Positions 13,000 through 25,800 of a stretch of DNA of 64,000 bases are shown one piece after another. Position 1 is the first letter of the stretch, and the number at the start of each line of letters is the position of its first letter. The translations under genes and the position numbers were made by a program. The stretch spans positions 3,700,501 to 3,764,500 of the forward strand of contig JAUCMP010000026.1 in NCBI GenBank assembly GCA_030770545.1. The letters are read 5' to 3'. The notes under the pieces were generated by a model. The model was given only the letters and a program-made list of their open reading frames with translations, was not told the origin of the DNA and made no database searches. The DNA is from Macropodus opercularis. Lineage: Eukaryota > Chordata > Actinopteri > Anabantiformes > Osphronemidae.

Positions 13000-13690
13000 A
13001 CCTTATAACTCAGAGATGCACTGAGAATCAAACGCAGGTGTCCGGCTCAGCAGACATCCTTCAGCGCCATCATGGCTCATTTTGACCAAGTGGAACGAGG
13101 ATGTAAACGGCGCTTGTTGCGCAGCAGAGCACATTAAATATGAGAAATGGGCGCAGACCTGGGCTGTGACAAAACGTGGGGGCAGAGGGAGCTGATTTAG
13201 AGGAACGGGCCAAGAAGCAGCCCATCCAGAATCAACATTACTTCAAACATGAGGTCATCTAAACATCTGTCTACAACATGTCCGCCGGGAGTTCAATCAA
13301 AGCCCGAGTGAAACACGTACAATTGTTTCTGGAAATAAATATTAGGCCTAATTCGGCCGTGATTGGTGCGGCCAGTCGGGAATCAGAGGAGAAAGGCCCT
13401 GCGCTAACTGCGGTGTCTGTCAATGCCCAACACATGCACCCACCGCGTTTGGCTTTATTTATTTGATTCCCCTGTCCTCCTTTCTTCCTCCCCTTCATTT
13501 AGGCCAAGCGGCTTTATTTGTTCTTTCCCGACTGATTTCAGGTTGGCCGTTTAAAACCAATTAAAGCCGGGCAGCGCGGCTGACAGTCCGGTGGGAGCCG
13601 CAGCAATCACACGCCGGGCGTCTGTCTCATGTCGTCACGGTCCATTTGCTGGAGACGGATCGATTTACTCACGGAGTTTTAAAAAAAATG
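13000..13690. promoter_or_regulatory. Candidate conserved non-coding element, GC-richer block
   Basis: About 700 bp with higher GC and CpG content than the surrounding intron, no simple repeats, and mixed motifs: forkhead-like GGAAATAAATATTAGG, CAATTAAAGC, TTTATTTATTTG and a CGGCCGTGATTGG CCAAT-type box. No splice-flanked coding frame is recognisable. It could be an enhancer or a minor CpG promoter. Confidence 0.35.
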
Positions 13691-13699
13691 CATCTGCCT

Positions 13700-15650
13700 C
13701 GAAAATAACAAAGGGCTTAGAGAAAACATTACAAGCAGCGAGTAACCAGATAGATTTCCGTTTTTGAAATTGGTCCAAGTTTAGGTGATTTAACCATTAC
13801 GTCATTTTCGTTATGGACACCAAACATTTTTCCAAATCAGCAAAAATCTCGCACCGTGCAAAATATAGTCAACCTATACGTCGCTGGTGTTTACCTGGAC
13901 ACCTTAAACTTTGCAATTCCCCTTTACCATGAAGCTGTGCATGTGTAACTACTGCCCCCTTGTGTTCAAAAACACTGAATGACATTAAAACTAACCTGCA
14001 CTGGAGAATAAGAACAAGTGCTTTGGTGCATTTAATTTGGTGGACACTACCTTGGAGTGCAAACACCTGACACGTCTTAATTAAACACACACCACCTTAC
14101 GGGGAACCAACAGCTGTGTGTACCAGCCGGATTGTCCATAGACACATTCACCTGTAACACTGAGGAGGTTGCACATATATGCATTCTGGCATCCCACTCT
14201 GTCAGCAAAAGTAAATATTCAAGGCAGAAACAAGTTGTGGACGAAAAAAAATGCTGGGGTGAGTCGGCTCAAGCATCTGTCCCCTGCACACTCCCCTCGT
14301 GCTTGGTGAGGACAGATGAGCGTCTCGGCCTCTGAACGAGGATTCGGTGCAGCCGGTTGTCAGACCCAGGGGCCTTGTATAGACGTGCAGTACATGCAGA
14401 AGGGTTGACAAGCAGCACATCTGACACATAGTTTATTGGACTACAGGGCAGAAAACATGTGGCTGTAAAACACCTCGACTCCACTGCACAAGCTGTTTAT
14501 TAAAGCACTGACATTGTGGATGTTTTTGGGAATGTGCATGAGAGAAAACTGAAGACAAAGAATCATCTGTTTGAATGGTTGTTACTCGTCTGAATATAAA
14601 GCTATACCACAATCCTCCTAGAATGAAAAATGAACGAGGCATTAGAGTAGAAATAGCCATTTAGCAAAACTAAAGGACGACTGGTAGAGGTTTCACACAA
14701 ATGGTAAAATCAAATTAATTCAGCCGAAAGTCACATTAGATCACGTCTAATATGGACATTCAGATACAAATGCATAAAGACAGAGGCTGAGGCCTGTGAC
14801 ACGGTTTCATCTAGAGCAGCTCAGGTGTATTTACAACCTCATCAAGCCAAAACCGATGCAGTCAGTCCTACATTCAGTATTGGATCAACGCAAAACTGTC
14901 AAACATATAGTTGACCAGCAACAACAAAAGCCAACCGTCACCCACTTCCAAAAGGAAGCTTTTATTAGAGCTTCAGTTTTAGCTAGCAGCTAATAAAGTG
15001 GACCCTTTAGGCTCCAGTAGCGTCCACGACGTCCAGAAAACGTTGCGCAACAGTAACTCACTACAAACTAAACGTGTTTTCCTGAAGGTTAACGCCGAAA
15101 AGCGGACAAAAAGACAAGAGCATCGACCCCCGCTGACTTCCTGTTTAGTTCAGCCACCCACGTACTGCCAGGCCGATGAAAAGCGGCACAACCTGAACAC
15201 ACTCGCTTAAAATGTTAATGCTGGTTTTTAACTGGATTTACTTCACATGGAAAGAGGACCCGAGTAGCTTTCCCGTAATTAACTAACACGTTTGTGGATT
15301 ACGCGCAGCTGTTGGTCGTTAGCCACAACTAGCACCTGTGGGCTTGTGTCGAGGCCTGATGTATGGTCCAATAAGACGAAGCCACCAATTACATCAACAC
15401 AGTAGCTTCATTCTGAATAAGACAACTGAATTCCTCTACACCGACAAAAGTCTTAAACGCTTAAGGCCCAGCTTTGCATTTTCAATTCTCTTGTCAGCAG
15501 AGTTGAGTCAGTTCATAGTAAACATATATTTAAAGTTAGACGAACCTGAAAGTTCAATCAGCTTGTGTTTGGCTTTAACGGACCCTGTTGTGTCGCTTGC
15601 CGCTGGCATAAAACACCCAATAGTCATAAAACTAGAGGAACATTAAAACT
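13700..15650 (-). other. slc25a21 intron 1, proximal part; no gene seen
   Basis: No exon can be supported. CpG frequency rises from about 15.0 kb towards the promoter-like segment at 15.66 kb, and an ETS-type ACTTCCTG motif lies at about 15.14 kb. Confidence 0.45.
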
Positions 15651-15654
15651 AGAA

Positions 15655-15875
15655 ACTCACCAGAAGAGACGCGTCCATTTCAAGTCTTACGAAGACGGTA
15701 TGAAAACGACGCACAGCAAACTTTCCAGACGTTGCAGGCTTCAGCGGCAATTAAACCTTTATTTAAATGAGCAAGCCCGTTAAATATGGCGGACGTTTCT
15801 TCCTCACTCACTCACTGGCAGACGGAAGATGAGCGGCGCTGCGCCAGTGCTGCCGCCTGCGGCCGACAGGTGCAT
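15655..15875. promoter_or_regulatory. CpG-rich promoter-like segment with possible first exons
   Basis: A second CpG-rich segment lies 1.3 kb downstream of slc25a21 exon 1. Minus strand: a G-rich start context ATGG (15676-15678) opens MDASLL followed directly by a strong donor GTGAGT at 15655-15660. Plus strand: AATATGGCGGACG at about 15784 resembles a YY1 site, usually found just after a transcription start, with the ATG opening MADVSSSLTHWQTEDERRC before a weaker GTGCAT donor at 15870. The minus exon ends in phase 0, whereas slc25a21 exon 2 needs phase 1, so it cannot be an in-frame alternative slc25a21 start using that ATG. Confidence 0.4.
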
Positions 15876-16949
15876 TGCAATGATACTAGTAAAAAGGTTA
15901 TTTCTAAGGATATTTAAAATATTCAATAATTGCATTATAATGAACAATACAAATATATATATTAATACGGTACAAATTGGAACTCTTAGAGTTGTCTAGC
16001 ACAAACCAAGCTGGCAGAGTAACTGGTATTGGTCATTTTTGTGCAACATGTGATATATAAAAAAAAACTCCTTGTGAAAAAGTTAGCATAATGTTATTAT
16101 GACATCTGAATATATCCCAAAGCCAGAGAGCTTGAAACAAACACTGATTGCACAAAGGCACCTCTAGTTATTGATGAGGATCATCCTGAGTTTAGGTCCA
16201 TTCTGATGTATTTGTGTTTGCAGCTGATACGTCAATAAGAAGATTGTGTTTGAGCAAGATTGTGTTTTGTTCTGAGTCTCAGAAATACTGCTACCGTTCA
16301 GAATGTTCATAGGCACACGCACTGTGTTCGTAAGGTTCTGTTCTGTCTTTTCTGAGAACTAAGGTCTTGTGATTAATTTACAGTGTAATACAGAATTAAT
16401 GTAAATTTTAAACTGAACCATCACCATTCTGCAAATCTGTAGTAAAACTATAGTCCACAATAGTTGTGACAATACATCTGCTGCTTCCACAGCTCAAGAT
16501 TAAATCACCAAACCACATGCTTACAATTCAATTCGTTTAATTAACCCATTAAATCAACTGTAGTTTGATAAGTTATCAGTACAACTAAAGCACTAAATTA
16601 AATGATCTGCTAGAGTGACGTCAGGATTATTAGGTGCAGGAGTCAAATAATTTAACCATTGTTTGGTAAAGTTACAGCAAACAGGCTACGCCACATGTTT
16701 TCCATACTGAGGGCAGTAGGTGGAAGGTCAGCGGGGCCACAACAGCTGAACTTTACTCAGGAGACGATCGGCACCATCCCACACATGCGACTTCCTGGCC
16801 ATCCGGTAAATGTTCAGTGCAGCACACAAGCGACAAGCACGCGGAACGGGTGGGAGTCATCTTGTGAACACGTGTATAATCTCTGACTAGGTGCTTTTCA
16901 GTATACGGGTTCTGTTCGGTCGTGGATTTGGTCGTGCACGTGCAACTAC

Positions 16950-17560
16950 GAGCAACGTCGAGGCTGGTTCTGATTTTAGCTTCGTGCACTCGTTGGAAAC
17001 TGTCCGGCGACGCGCGCGCTCGCCACACTGCTGAGCGCGCGCTCACCACACTGCAGATGTGTGAACTACAGATGAACGTACCTGCGGATCCGCCGGCGAT
17101 GATCTGATGAGACGCTTCCCGGAGCGCGCTCTGCGGTTTGGGGGCTGCCATCTTTACGGCGCGAGGTGTCCGTCAGTCTGTCAGCCAGTCAGCCAGTCAG
17201 TCGCTAAAACTCCTAAAACAAAGGCATAAATGTAAAGTTGTACAAATCGGCCGCTCGCGTCATGTCACTGACTGTTGCGCGTGCGAACCGACCTGTGGAT
17301 CTCCTGCGCTGCGTCAACGCTCAGCTGTGCGTCTGCTGCTGGAAACCGCGCTGCGCAGGGCGCAGCACAGATATATCTCCGGCTGGCCCCAGGCGAAGCT
17401 AGGCTAGGCTAGCGCGTTAACAATTACCAGCAGTCGAAGTGTCAGATCATTGTAAATAAACAGCGGGGAACTCTGACCCCGGGCTACTGATCAGTCCGAG
17501 GCAACAGACACACTCTGAGGTCAAAGGTCGCTTTTCTACATAAACGTCTTCAGCTTTGTG
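16950..17560 (-). promoter_or_regulatory. CpG island and promoter of slc25a21
   Basis: This is the most CpG-dense part of the left half of the window, spanning the slc25a21 start exon and about 400 bp upstream. It contains a 23-bp imperfect direct repeat (17012-17056) just inside intron 1, and a short CAGT/CAGC tandem array (about 17174-17203) just upstream of the start codon. In mammals the corresponding promoter faces MIPOL1 head-to-head; no plus-strand coding exon is recognisable here. Confidence 0.6.
17082..17151 (-). CDS. slc25a21: Mitochondrial 2-oxodicarboxylate carrier, first coding exon only
   Basis: The ATG at 17149-17151 opens 23 codons, MAAPKPQSALREASHQIIAG then GSA, plus one nucleotide before a donor GTACGTTC. 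REASHQIIAGGSAG matches the N-terminus and start of the first transmembrane helix of SLC25A21 (human REASRQIVAGGSAG from memory), the inner-membrane carrier exchanging 2-oxoadipate for 2-oxoglutarate in lysine/tryptophan catabolism. The split glycine (phase 1) should be followed by the VEICLMHPLDVVKTR carrier signature in exon 2. I searched the minus strand to position 1 and did not find it, so introns are long, as in mammals. Longer minus-strand reading through 16753 is intron read-through. The gene is truncated by the window edge. Confidence 0.85.
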
Positions 17561-18689
17561 CGTAGGCGCGTGTGTGCGTACTGTGAATCAGTAAGACCTA
17601 CTTTTATTACTGTGAACAGTTTGGTCATGAAGCTGCACTTATGTTTATTCAGAAGGAATTTATTAATTTCCGCTGTAAAATAATCATCTCAGATGTCAGA
17701 TCCATCTTTGAGAATCAACCATCAAAAAGTCTAAAAGGTTACAACAATAAGTTCGTAATTTAAGTAACTTTATCTTCAAACTAGCAAATAAGTCATTTGA
17801 CCTTTTTTTTAACAGGTAAATATAAAAAAAACATCAAAAGTCTTTCCATCTTTACGTTGCTAAACAATTTCCGCTTCATAGCCACAGGTCCTACACACAG
17901 ACACGAAGGAAAACTGGTTTTAAGTGGAGAATCCCTTTAAAGGAAACTTCTCTGAATAATTCAAATGTCTGTCAAACAAATTATGTAGAAGAAAACCCCA
18001 CGGTAAATAAATAATGCCAGACATCCCTCTCTACACACTGATCCACTATATGCACAAATCAGCCTCTTACTTTGTTCACATACACAATAAAAAAGCCAGT
18101 AAACTCTGGAATATTTAACTTTTAATCCATTTTGATTTTCGCTCACATAAAGCATGTGACCCAAGCCGTACTGCAATGGAAAAATCACAGGAGTGATTTT
18201 CCTTTTTGATGAGCAGTGGAGGTGCACAGAAATTCAGCAGTGAGCCCTGTAATGAGCGTTTTGTTTTCTATAAGAGCAGCTATGGAACAAGAAAAGCTTC
18301 AGACAAGCCATAAAAATGTGGGATTTACAGCATATATTTGGCAGGAAAATGCCATTACCACTCTGACCCCCTTGGATAAGGAAGGCGTAACAGCTTCCAC
18401 CCCTACAACCTCAACTCCAGCTAAACACGAGGTCTGAGCAGGCTGCGCACAAGCAGCACAGAGGCTAAGCGCTTAGTTTATGGGTGTGTTGAATGAGAGA
18501 AGACATTTCTTTAGTGACGCTGTGTGTAGAAGCAGTGTTCTCGTTTTCTTTCTTAGCGCGCGACTAAAATATACATTTTCTTACTAGTGCACGACCCTGT
18601 TCTCTGAATGGATTAATGTCAGCTTTCCTACAAAATGTGTTTTGTAAGGAAAAAGCAGCGAATGAAAGATCGGACGATAGGAAAAAAAA

Positions 18690-19739
18690 AAAAACAGGAT
18701 TGTGCCATATTTTATTTCTACGCACACACAAGCACACACACAAACATACTGGAACCATTAGGACACCACATATCCAACACATTCTAGTACAGGTACAAAA
18801 CCCAAAGATGCTCTGCTCTGACGTTACTCTGCTACAGATACATACAGTAGAGTAGCAGTTGTGGAAAACATCAACTTTGAAGCGAAAAGGAAAAAAAATA
18901 AATAACTAACATGAACAGAAACAACAGTGGTTTGATCCAAAACAGTTCAAGTCATTAAAACGGTTTGGTAGCTCTTTTTCGTGTGATTAACAAAACAACT
19001 AATGTTTATGACTAATTGATTAAATGTTTTCTTTCAGTTTCCAGAATCACTAGAACATGAACAAATTGCACAACTGACGTTTCACAGATATGCTACACAT
19101 ACAGTATAGTACTTTAACCAGTATTAGATCTGGGTTAAACCAGTCTCTTAGTATTCTTGGGCTTCATACTACATACATGAGCTAAGGTGAGCTAGGTGTT
19201 CATACAATAAACGAAAATAGAAAACACCTGGTTAACTGATGAAAATAATTGTTCATCTGAGCCCTAAATAAATTAATGCTCAATACAACAATTAGTATTA
19301 TAATATGAATTATAATTGAATCGCTATCGCTGTCAAGTATGTGTGGTCATTCTGGTGAATGATTTCAGTGGCACACACTGTATTTTAGTGTTTGCTCCAG
19401 CCAGGCTCTCAGAAGGCAACAAGAAGGCTGTAAAACATAAAGGTCAGGAGAGATGATATCACTGCGAGGAGAAGTGTGACCAGAGGGAAAGTAACAAAGT
19501 CCATGTCCAACAGAGAATGAAAATGTGACCCTACACCTAATCTAAGCCGAGCGCCAACACTCACTTGTTGTACAAATAGTCTAAACAAGCCAAAACCTAC
19601 CAAATGTAAACCTAAATCCTAAAATAATCCAAGTACCAGCTGTGAAATCCAACAACATAAACATCCAGACACGCAACCCAGTGCACTCCAGATGAATGTG
19701 GCCGTCTAGCCTCCCGGTGTCTTGTATCGCTGGCACAGT
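18690..19739 (-). other. plekhh1: plekhh1 3' UTR with candidate polyadenylation signal
   Basis: Reading left from the stop codon, the first AATAAA I find on the minus strand is at 18711-18716 (TTTATT on plus). It is followed within 20-30 nt by a T-rich run on the minus strand (A-run at about 18682-18694 on plus), as expected for a U-rich downstream element. This gives a 3' UTR of about 1 kb, and the gene would end only about 1.5 kb from the slc25a21 start codon. Confidence 0.5.
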
Positions 19740-22700
19740 TCACAGTAGAGTGGGTCCCTTGGTGGTGTAGTTCATGGAGGGGAAGTGTTTGCTGTCCACG
19801 TCCCAGTGGCCGAGAGGCTGCTGTGAAGCCGGAGGGAGGCTGGGGTTCCAGTGGTTAATGTAGCTGGCCATGAGCAGAGTCAGCTCCAGTATCTGGGAAG
19901 GAACGAACACCAGGCAGGTCAGGACAATATTGTGTTTTATTAGAATTCAGAGAGCTGGAGAAAAGTAAAGTTACTCACATTAGCTTCACCTGTTTCAGTA
20001 ACATACAGTAACTGCATTGAGGCTCTATAGTGATTCTGCAAGTGATGTCAGAGAAGTGGGCTGTTTTCTCCATCAACGAGACGTGTGACTGTAATTCTCT
20101 GATTCTATGATCTGTTACTCTGGTCTCAGGCTTGGACGGATTATTGGTTTGGATTGAAGAGGATTTCATTATATAAAAACTGTACATTATGCCGTTTTTG
20201 TACAACATATTAAAAAGGTAATTTCCTCTTTAGATCTGCTACGCTACCATTTTCAGTGGGAAACACCGCCTGAGACAATCAAAAATGACGAGCGACAACC
20301 TCATATGTGGAGGCAAACGGAAAACTGGATTCAGCCAGTCCCACACAGGAGGCCTACCTTTGGTTTAGCCATGGCAAAGACCAGCTTCTCCACACTCTTC
20401 TTCCCGACTCCAGACTCCCTCTGTTGGCTTGTGACCACCATGAAATCATCACAGTAACCACCAAAGGTAATCACAGCCTGGTAAGCGTACGTGACCAGCG
20501 TGTGCTGAAAAGTAAAAGTGCTGCCAGTGTGAAATGTGGAGTGAAACAGATATAAACAGGGAGCACGTTCACATTTTATTGCTGATCCCAGAATAGACCT
20601 TGGAACTCGTTTGGGAAATCATTTTGGTTTCAGCTTTTTTGAGGGCGAAATTGAGTGTGAAGAAGCATAACATAATTTCCAGTGACTTATTATGATTTTC
20701 ACTTTGTTTTTCTCTTCTGCCTTCCTGGACTCCAGGAGCAAAGCTGCCTGCCAGACCAAGAATGAAATGGATCAACATGGGCTGTTGAAAATTACAGAGC
20801 TCACTCTAACATCTTTTACATGGTGGCACTGCTGTCTGTCAGGATCCAGGAATCGGAGGCTGGCAATTTTATTTTCCGGTTTCAAACACCACAACATAAA
20901 ATCATTCCAGACCAGTGGCTCAACCAAAGCTGTGGCCTCTCCACAGTAGAAATTAATCTCAAGTTCCGAATGGAAAGGTCAAAAACAACAGATAATGAAA
21001 ATCAGAGTTAAACGTTATGTCATCAAAGTTTTCCATGTTTTATGTAACGATTTTGCGCCGTTCATGGGGAGACTCACCATTGTTAAGTCCAGCACACACA
21101 GTCCATCCTCACTGACTGCCAGCCACACCTGGCTCTGCTCCACAGGACAGGGGGGGACGGGCTGTGGACGGGGTAACAAGGTCGCGTTATGGGTGCAGTT
21201 CACACCAGTAAACCTTAGAGCTTCCTCTCTGGGTCTTCACGGTCTCGAAGCGTGCGGACCAGTATTTACAACCGTGGTGGAAGGATATGTGAGTCACTTT
21301 TAATCAGGAGCAAAAGCTTGTTATTTAGGAGTCGTGGAGAGGATTGAAACACGGAAAACAAGAGCGAGCTGTATAAACGTAGCTCTTACCCGAGCACTGA
21401 AGAGTTTGGCTCCAAAGAGGGGCCATTTCCGAGCCACTGTTAGATATATTCTCACACACTCTGATGCACAGCACCCACGAAGCATCGACCACTTACTAGC
21501 CAGGCGCTCGGTTAGATCTCTGGAATAAAAATACAGCTCACAACAAAAACACTCAATTCTGGTTCGTATAGATTCAAGAATATGTCCGGTTCTAAACTAA
21601 AACAAACAAATGGACCTGAGTACATTCATTTGGACAAGAGCAGTTTGTTTTACCTGAGCTGCTCTGAGCTACAGTCTTGTTTGTAGCGTTTAGGGTAGAA
21701 ACGCTCTAAAGCCTGCAGGAGAAGCAGCTGAGATTTAGGCTGAGAGCCGGTAGGAGAGGAGGCAGCTGGTCGCTCTAAGTCCCCGTGTTCAACCTACTCA
21801 ACACACAACAGATGAGTCAGGGTTGGGAGGAGAATATACTACAGTAAAAACGACCTTCTAGGCTCTGACCTAATCGGTACAGACCTGTGCCATGAGGGCA
21901 GCCACTTCAAGAGCCAGCTCTTTGTTCACAGGGAAGTGGCCTTGCTGGACTTCGTCGTTCACCTGGTAGGCCAGCAGGAGGCGCTCTCGCTCCGTCTCCC
22001 CCTTCACCTGAGCCCTAAAGCACATTCTGTGCGTGCACAAACCGAAACATTCCAAGGTTAAACTCGTTTTCCTGCTCAAGCTTGAACATTTGCACATTTC
22101 ATTTTATTACCACCTGCTCTTGTATGTTAACCGAACAATCCGCGTCCCCTCGTTTTTCCCGGGGTGCAGCTCCTTTAAGGCCTGCTCCCATTTGGAAATG
22201 ACGTCACAGATCTGGCAAAAAGGGATAGAAGTCAGCCTCAAGTTTCTGTACACACATGGAAGCTTTTACCTTATGTCTGGTTTAGTCAGCAGGTGGCAAT
22301 AGTTACAGCAAGAAGATTTGTTGAAAAATGTTAGCGGTACTGTGAAGCGTGTGAGCCAGACAGAAGCGTACGTGTAGGCTATGGAGCGGTTGCAGCAAGC
22401 ATAATAAAAATTAAGTGTAAGCACCACTTTTCATTACGAACTGAATGGAATTAAATTACAGAGGACGGCTATGGTATGCTGGAATATGCCTACGACTGAA
22501 AATCAACATCTTACAAATGTTTGGACAGCTTTAATTTGTCAAAATGGTTCTGAACACTCACTACTGATCCTCTAAATTATTAGGTAACGTGAGACTAATG
22601 ATTTGGCACAATACGCTGCAGCAAGCCAAAAACCTCAGTCGTGCGTGGATTGTTTCTTCAAACCACTTGTGCTCACTGACCCGCGGTCCTACCTTGGCAG

Positions 22701-22848
22701 ACGGTTGCAGGCAGTGCTCCAGGTCCTTGCCAGATGGATCATCAGTGAAGAGGGCAAACCCGGACAGCTGAGGCTTCCTCATACCAATCCTCTGGTTCAG
22801 TGTGTTGAGGAACTCCTCCACTGTGGTGGAGCCGTCGAAACCCACAAC
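19740..22848 (-). CDS. plekhh1: plekhh1 exons 22-29: FERM domain and C-terminus
   Basis: Exons 22693-22848, 22114-22211, 21885-22026, 21654-21793, 21390-21519, 21078-21161, 20358-20504 and 19740-19892. The F1 lobe carries VGFDGSTTVEEFLNTLNQ and FALFTDDPSGKDLEHCLQ; F2 has QVKGETERERLLLAYQV and VNKELALEVAALMAQ; F3 has YLTVARKWPLFGAKLF, VWLAVSEDGLCVLDL, TFGGYCDDFMVV and LVFAMAKPKILELTLLMAS. The protein ends TKGPTLL, the family C-terminus, before the stop at 19740-19742. The acceptor of exon 24 is fixed by phase: it must supply one nucleotide to give KSRMCFRAQV. Confidence 0.95.
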
Positions 22849-25800
22849 CTCCAATGCACAAAATAACACAGACATGATGATTATTTATACAGAAGCATGA
22901 TCCAGAAGCTTTAAGAAAGGTAAGTCCAGTAAAGAAGCTTTAAGAAAGGTAAGTCCAGTAAGTTGACCTACATGTGTTTTCCAGCCATCCCACTAAATCT
23001 AGAAATACAGTCCTGGTGTAATGTGAATGTTCTGTTGTGATTTGGAGGTTTCATTAATCTTCACCTGGTTGTTGTGGACAGGCTGCTCATGTACATTTAA
23101 AGATGTTGCAGTTCAGTGTCACAAGGCAACGAGTGAGAGAAAGATGCCAAAGGTGCTTGAATGCGAGCCGCGTCCAAACTCCTTACTTACCTGGTAAGTG
23201 TTGTTCATGAAATGGACTGGGATGCTGAAGGGCAGTGAGTGGTGGTAGGGGTTCCTCAGCAGGATGGAGATGATCTCCATACGGGAAGGTCTGGCCTCCC
23301 TCTCTCCGTTTTGTAGCGTTCGCTCCGCAGACCTCTGACAATACACCGCATACTTCCCCACCTCGCTACTGTGTTTGAAAATCCAGCATAAACTTGGTTT
23401 TAGAGCAGACGATACTTCTTAGTGATTCTGCGATGTTTTAATGAAATGAGCAACGTGTGTGAGGAAGCTCACCTTGGGTCAGCGTTGCGCTGGAGGTACT
23501 GGCGCAGGTACCATAGGATGTGCTGTTGAGGAAGGAAGAGAGCCACACACAGAGACAAGAGCTGCCAGCACTGGGGGAGGAGAAGCTCGTATGAGTTCGT
23601 GTCTTTTATCATGAATATCAACGTAACCTCAACTCTAAACAGAATGCGTTGTGTGTTCCGTGTGCGCCAAGCTGACCTGTGTGAGGGAGTAGTTGTGTGT
23701 AGTTCGACGGTTGGTCTGTCTTATAAGCTGACAGTACATTTCATTCTGGAGCTCTGGGTGAGTAAGGCACACCTGCAGGGCATTCTGGGCCAGTGACGTG
23801 TGGTAATCGACAGACGGCGACTCAACCAGCACGTTGATGAAGAGCTGACACGACTGCAGAGAGACATTAGTTTGGTGTTGAATTCCATGACGACCAGCAG
23901 GTGGAGGCAAACCAACAGCAGATGGGACGGGACACAGCCTCCATCAACAGAGACGTAATTAGAAGACTGATTATAAAATATTATGTCATAATGTTGGGAA
24001 GAGTCCCAGGATGAGGACTTCATTTAGTTCTCATGCACTGCCATGGTTCAAGACAAAGTAGTAATTTAACCAATTTCATCAGTCTTGTCAGTTTCATTAA
24101 AGCTTCAAAGACATAGAAATAGAGCATCCGCCTGGAAAGCGTGTCACATCCATTCATCCTGCTTCTTTGTGTGTGTTTGGGAGTGTTTTTAAGGCCGGCT
24201 AGTCAAAGAGGGAGCACATCCATTCAACCTTCAATCACACAGCCCTGCACTAGTGCGCGGGGCTGTGAGGCAGGATGCGGGGGGGGTTCTGGGTGGGCGT
24301 AGTGAGTGTTACTGGGCTGAAAAGAAAGAAAACGGCTCTGCCATTTTCCTAATTCTCCTCCCCTGTCCTCTGGCTTCCATGCCCATCGCTGCCGTTCTCT
24401 TGGGGCCCTCACCTCTCATGTCTCCTCTTAAAAGGAGGCTCCTTTCACACTAAACTAGAGGAATGGTCAGCCCTAATCAGAGCACATAACCAAGTCCACT
24501 TACTCTAGTCCACATTTTTAATGAGCTGAAGCTTTGTCCTCAAACCTTTGATCCAGTTCGGGCAGGATGGAAGAGAGGAAGGAGGTTGAGGGAGTCATTG
24601 TCCTCATATAGGAGCACACAGGAGGGGATAAAGTGGAAGGAGTAGGATGCTTTAAACAGGTTCTCGCAGTAAGGAAGGCAGATCGGAAAAGAGATTTAGA
24701 GGAAAGGATGAAAGCAAGAGGAAATCAAAAGGAAATGAAACAAAACAAAAGGCACCCAGACAGCTGGAAAAAAGAGGATAAGAGGTCGAGAGACTGACCT
24801 TGAAAAGCTTGAGAGCTTCAGTCTGCAGAGCTTCAGAGGGCAGAGTGGTGAGGGGCGAGCGCAGACCCTCTTTACAGAAGCTCAAGGCCTCGCTCCTCCA
24901 TAAGGCAGATTCTGGGAATCAGATAGACCCACACAAACACACACACACGTGTAGACAAACATACATATTGAGTTACAAAGCTGGCATCCACTTACAGACA
25001 CAAGCCAGTATACAAGTCTCCAGGTCACTCTCCATTCGACAAATGCTGAACCCACCAAAGTAAATCCCTGCTTGCTTCACCAGATTCGTATGACTCACCT
25101 GGGTCTCCCTCTGCATCAAGCAGTTTACCAATGAGCTGCTCATACTCTGTCCCCACTTTGAAGGTGGCGCTGCTGCCTGCTGCCACACTCAAGTGATACA
25201 ACCATGTGTCCTGTGTACAACAGAGACTGATAATTCATACACAAACCAAATGGCAACCACTCCATTGCTGCGATAAGGCCGCCCCCTGCTCCACTACCTT
25301 CTCCTGCTTGGTGCCAATGAGCAGGTACGTGGGACTCTGGTCTCTGGGCTGCACCACCAACGTGCAGTGGGAGGAGAGAAAACCTCGATTTCCTGCTTCG
25401 TAGTCCTCATCTGAGTCACAGGAGCGATCCACCTCCTGCACTAATGCCTCGCGCATCTGAAGCTGACCCAGGGGCAGCTGACACAGAAAGGGACAAAGCA
25501 TTTAACTGAGAACAAAGCGCAGGCAGGTAAAGGTTAGCGTGGTTTGTTTGGCGAACCTTGTCTTCTTGGTTCCGATAGTAGTAGAAGACCTTTCCAACCA
25601 ACGAACACCACACCAGCTTTGAGTGTCCATGTTTGACCTGAGACAGAGAGACACAGCAGAAAAACCATGAGAGGACGATTTCCAACACAATGTGGCTGTT
25701 AATCAAACAGTAGTAATACGAGAGGATATATTTTTGTGTTCTTAGAAAGAATTTTTAAATAGCTTGACAGATGTTAGGGATTTTCTACATCTGATGAACA

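Noticed and set aside
16753..17081. Minus-strand frame continuing slc25a21 exon 1 to 132 codons
   Set aside because: Homology to the carrier stops exactly at a GT donor; the rest is intron read-through containing a CpG direct repeat.
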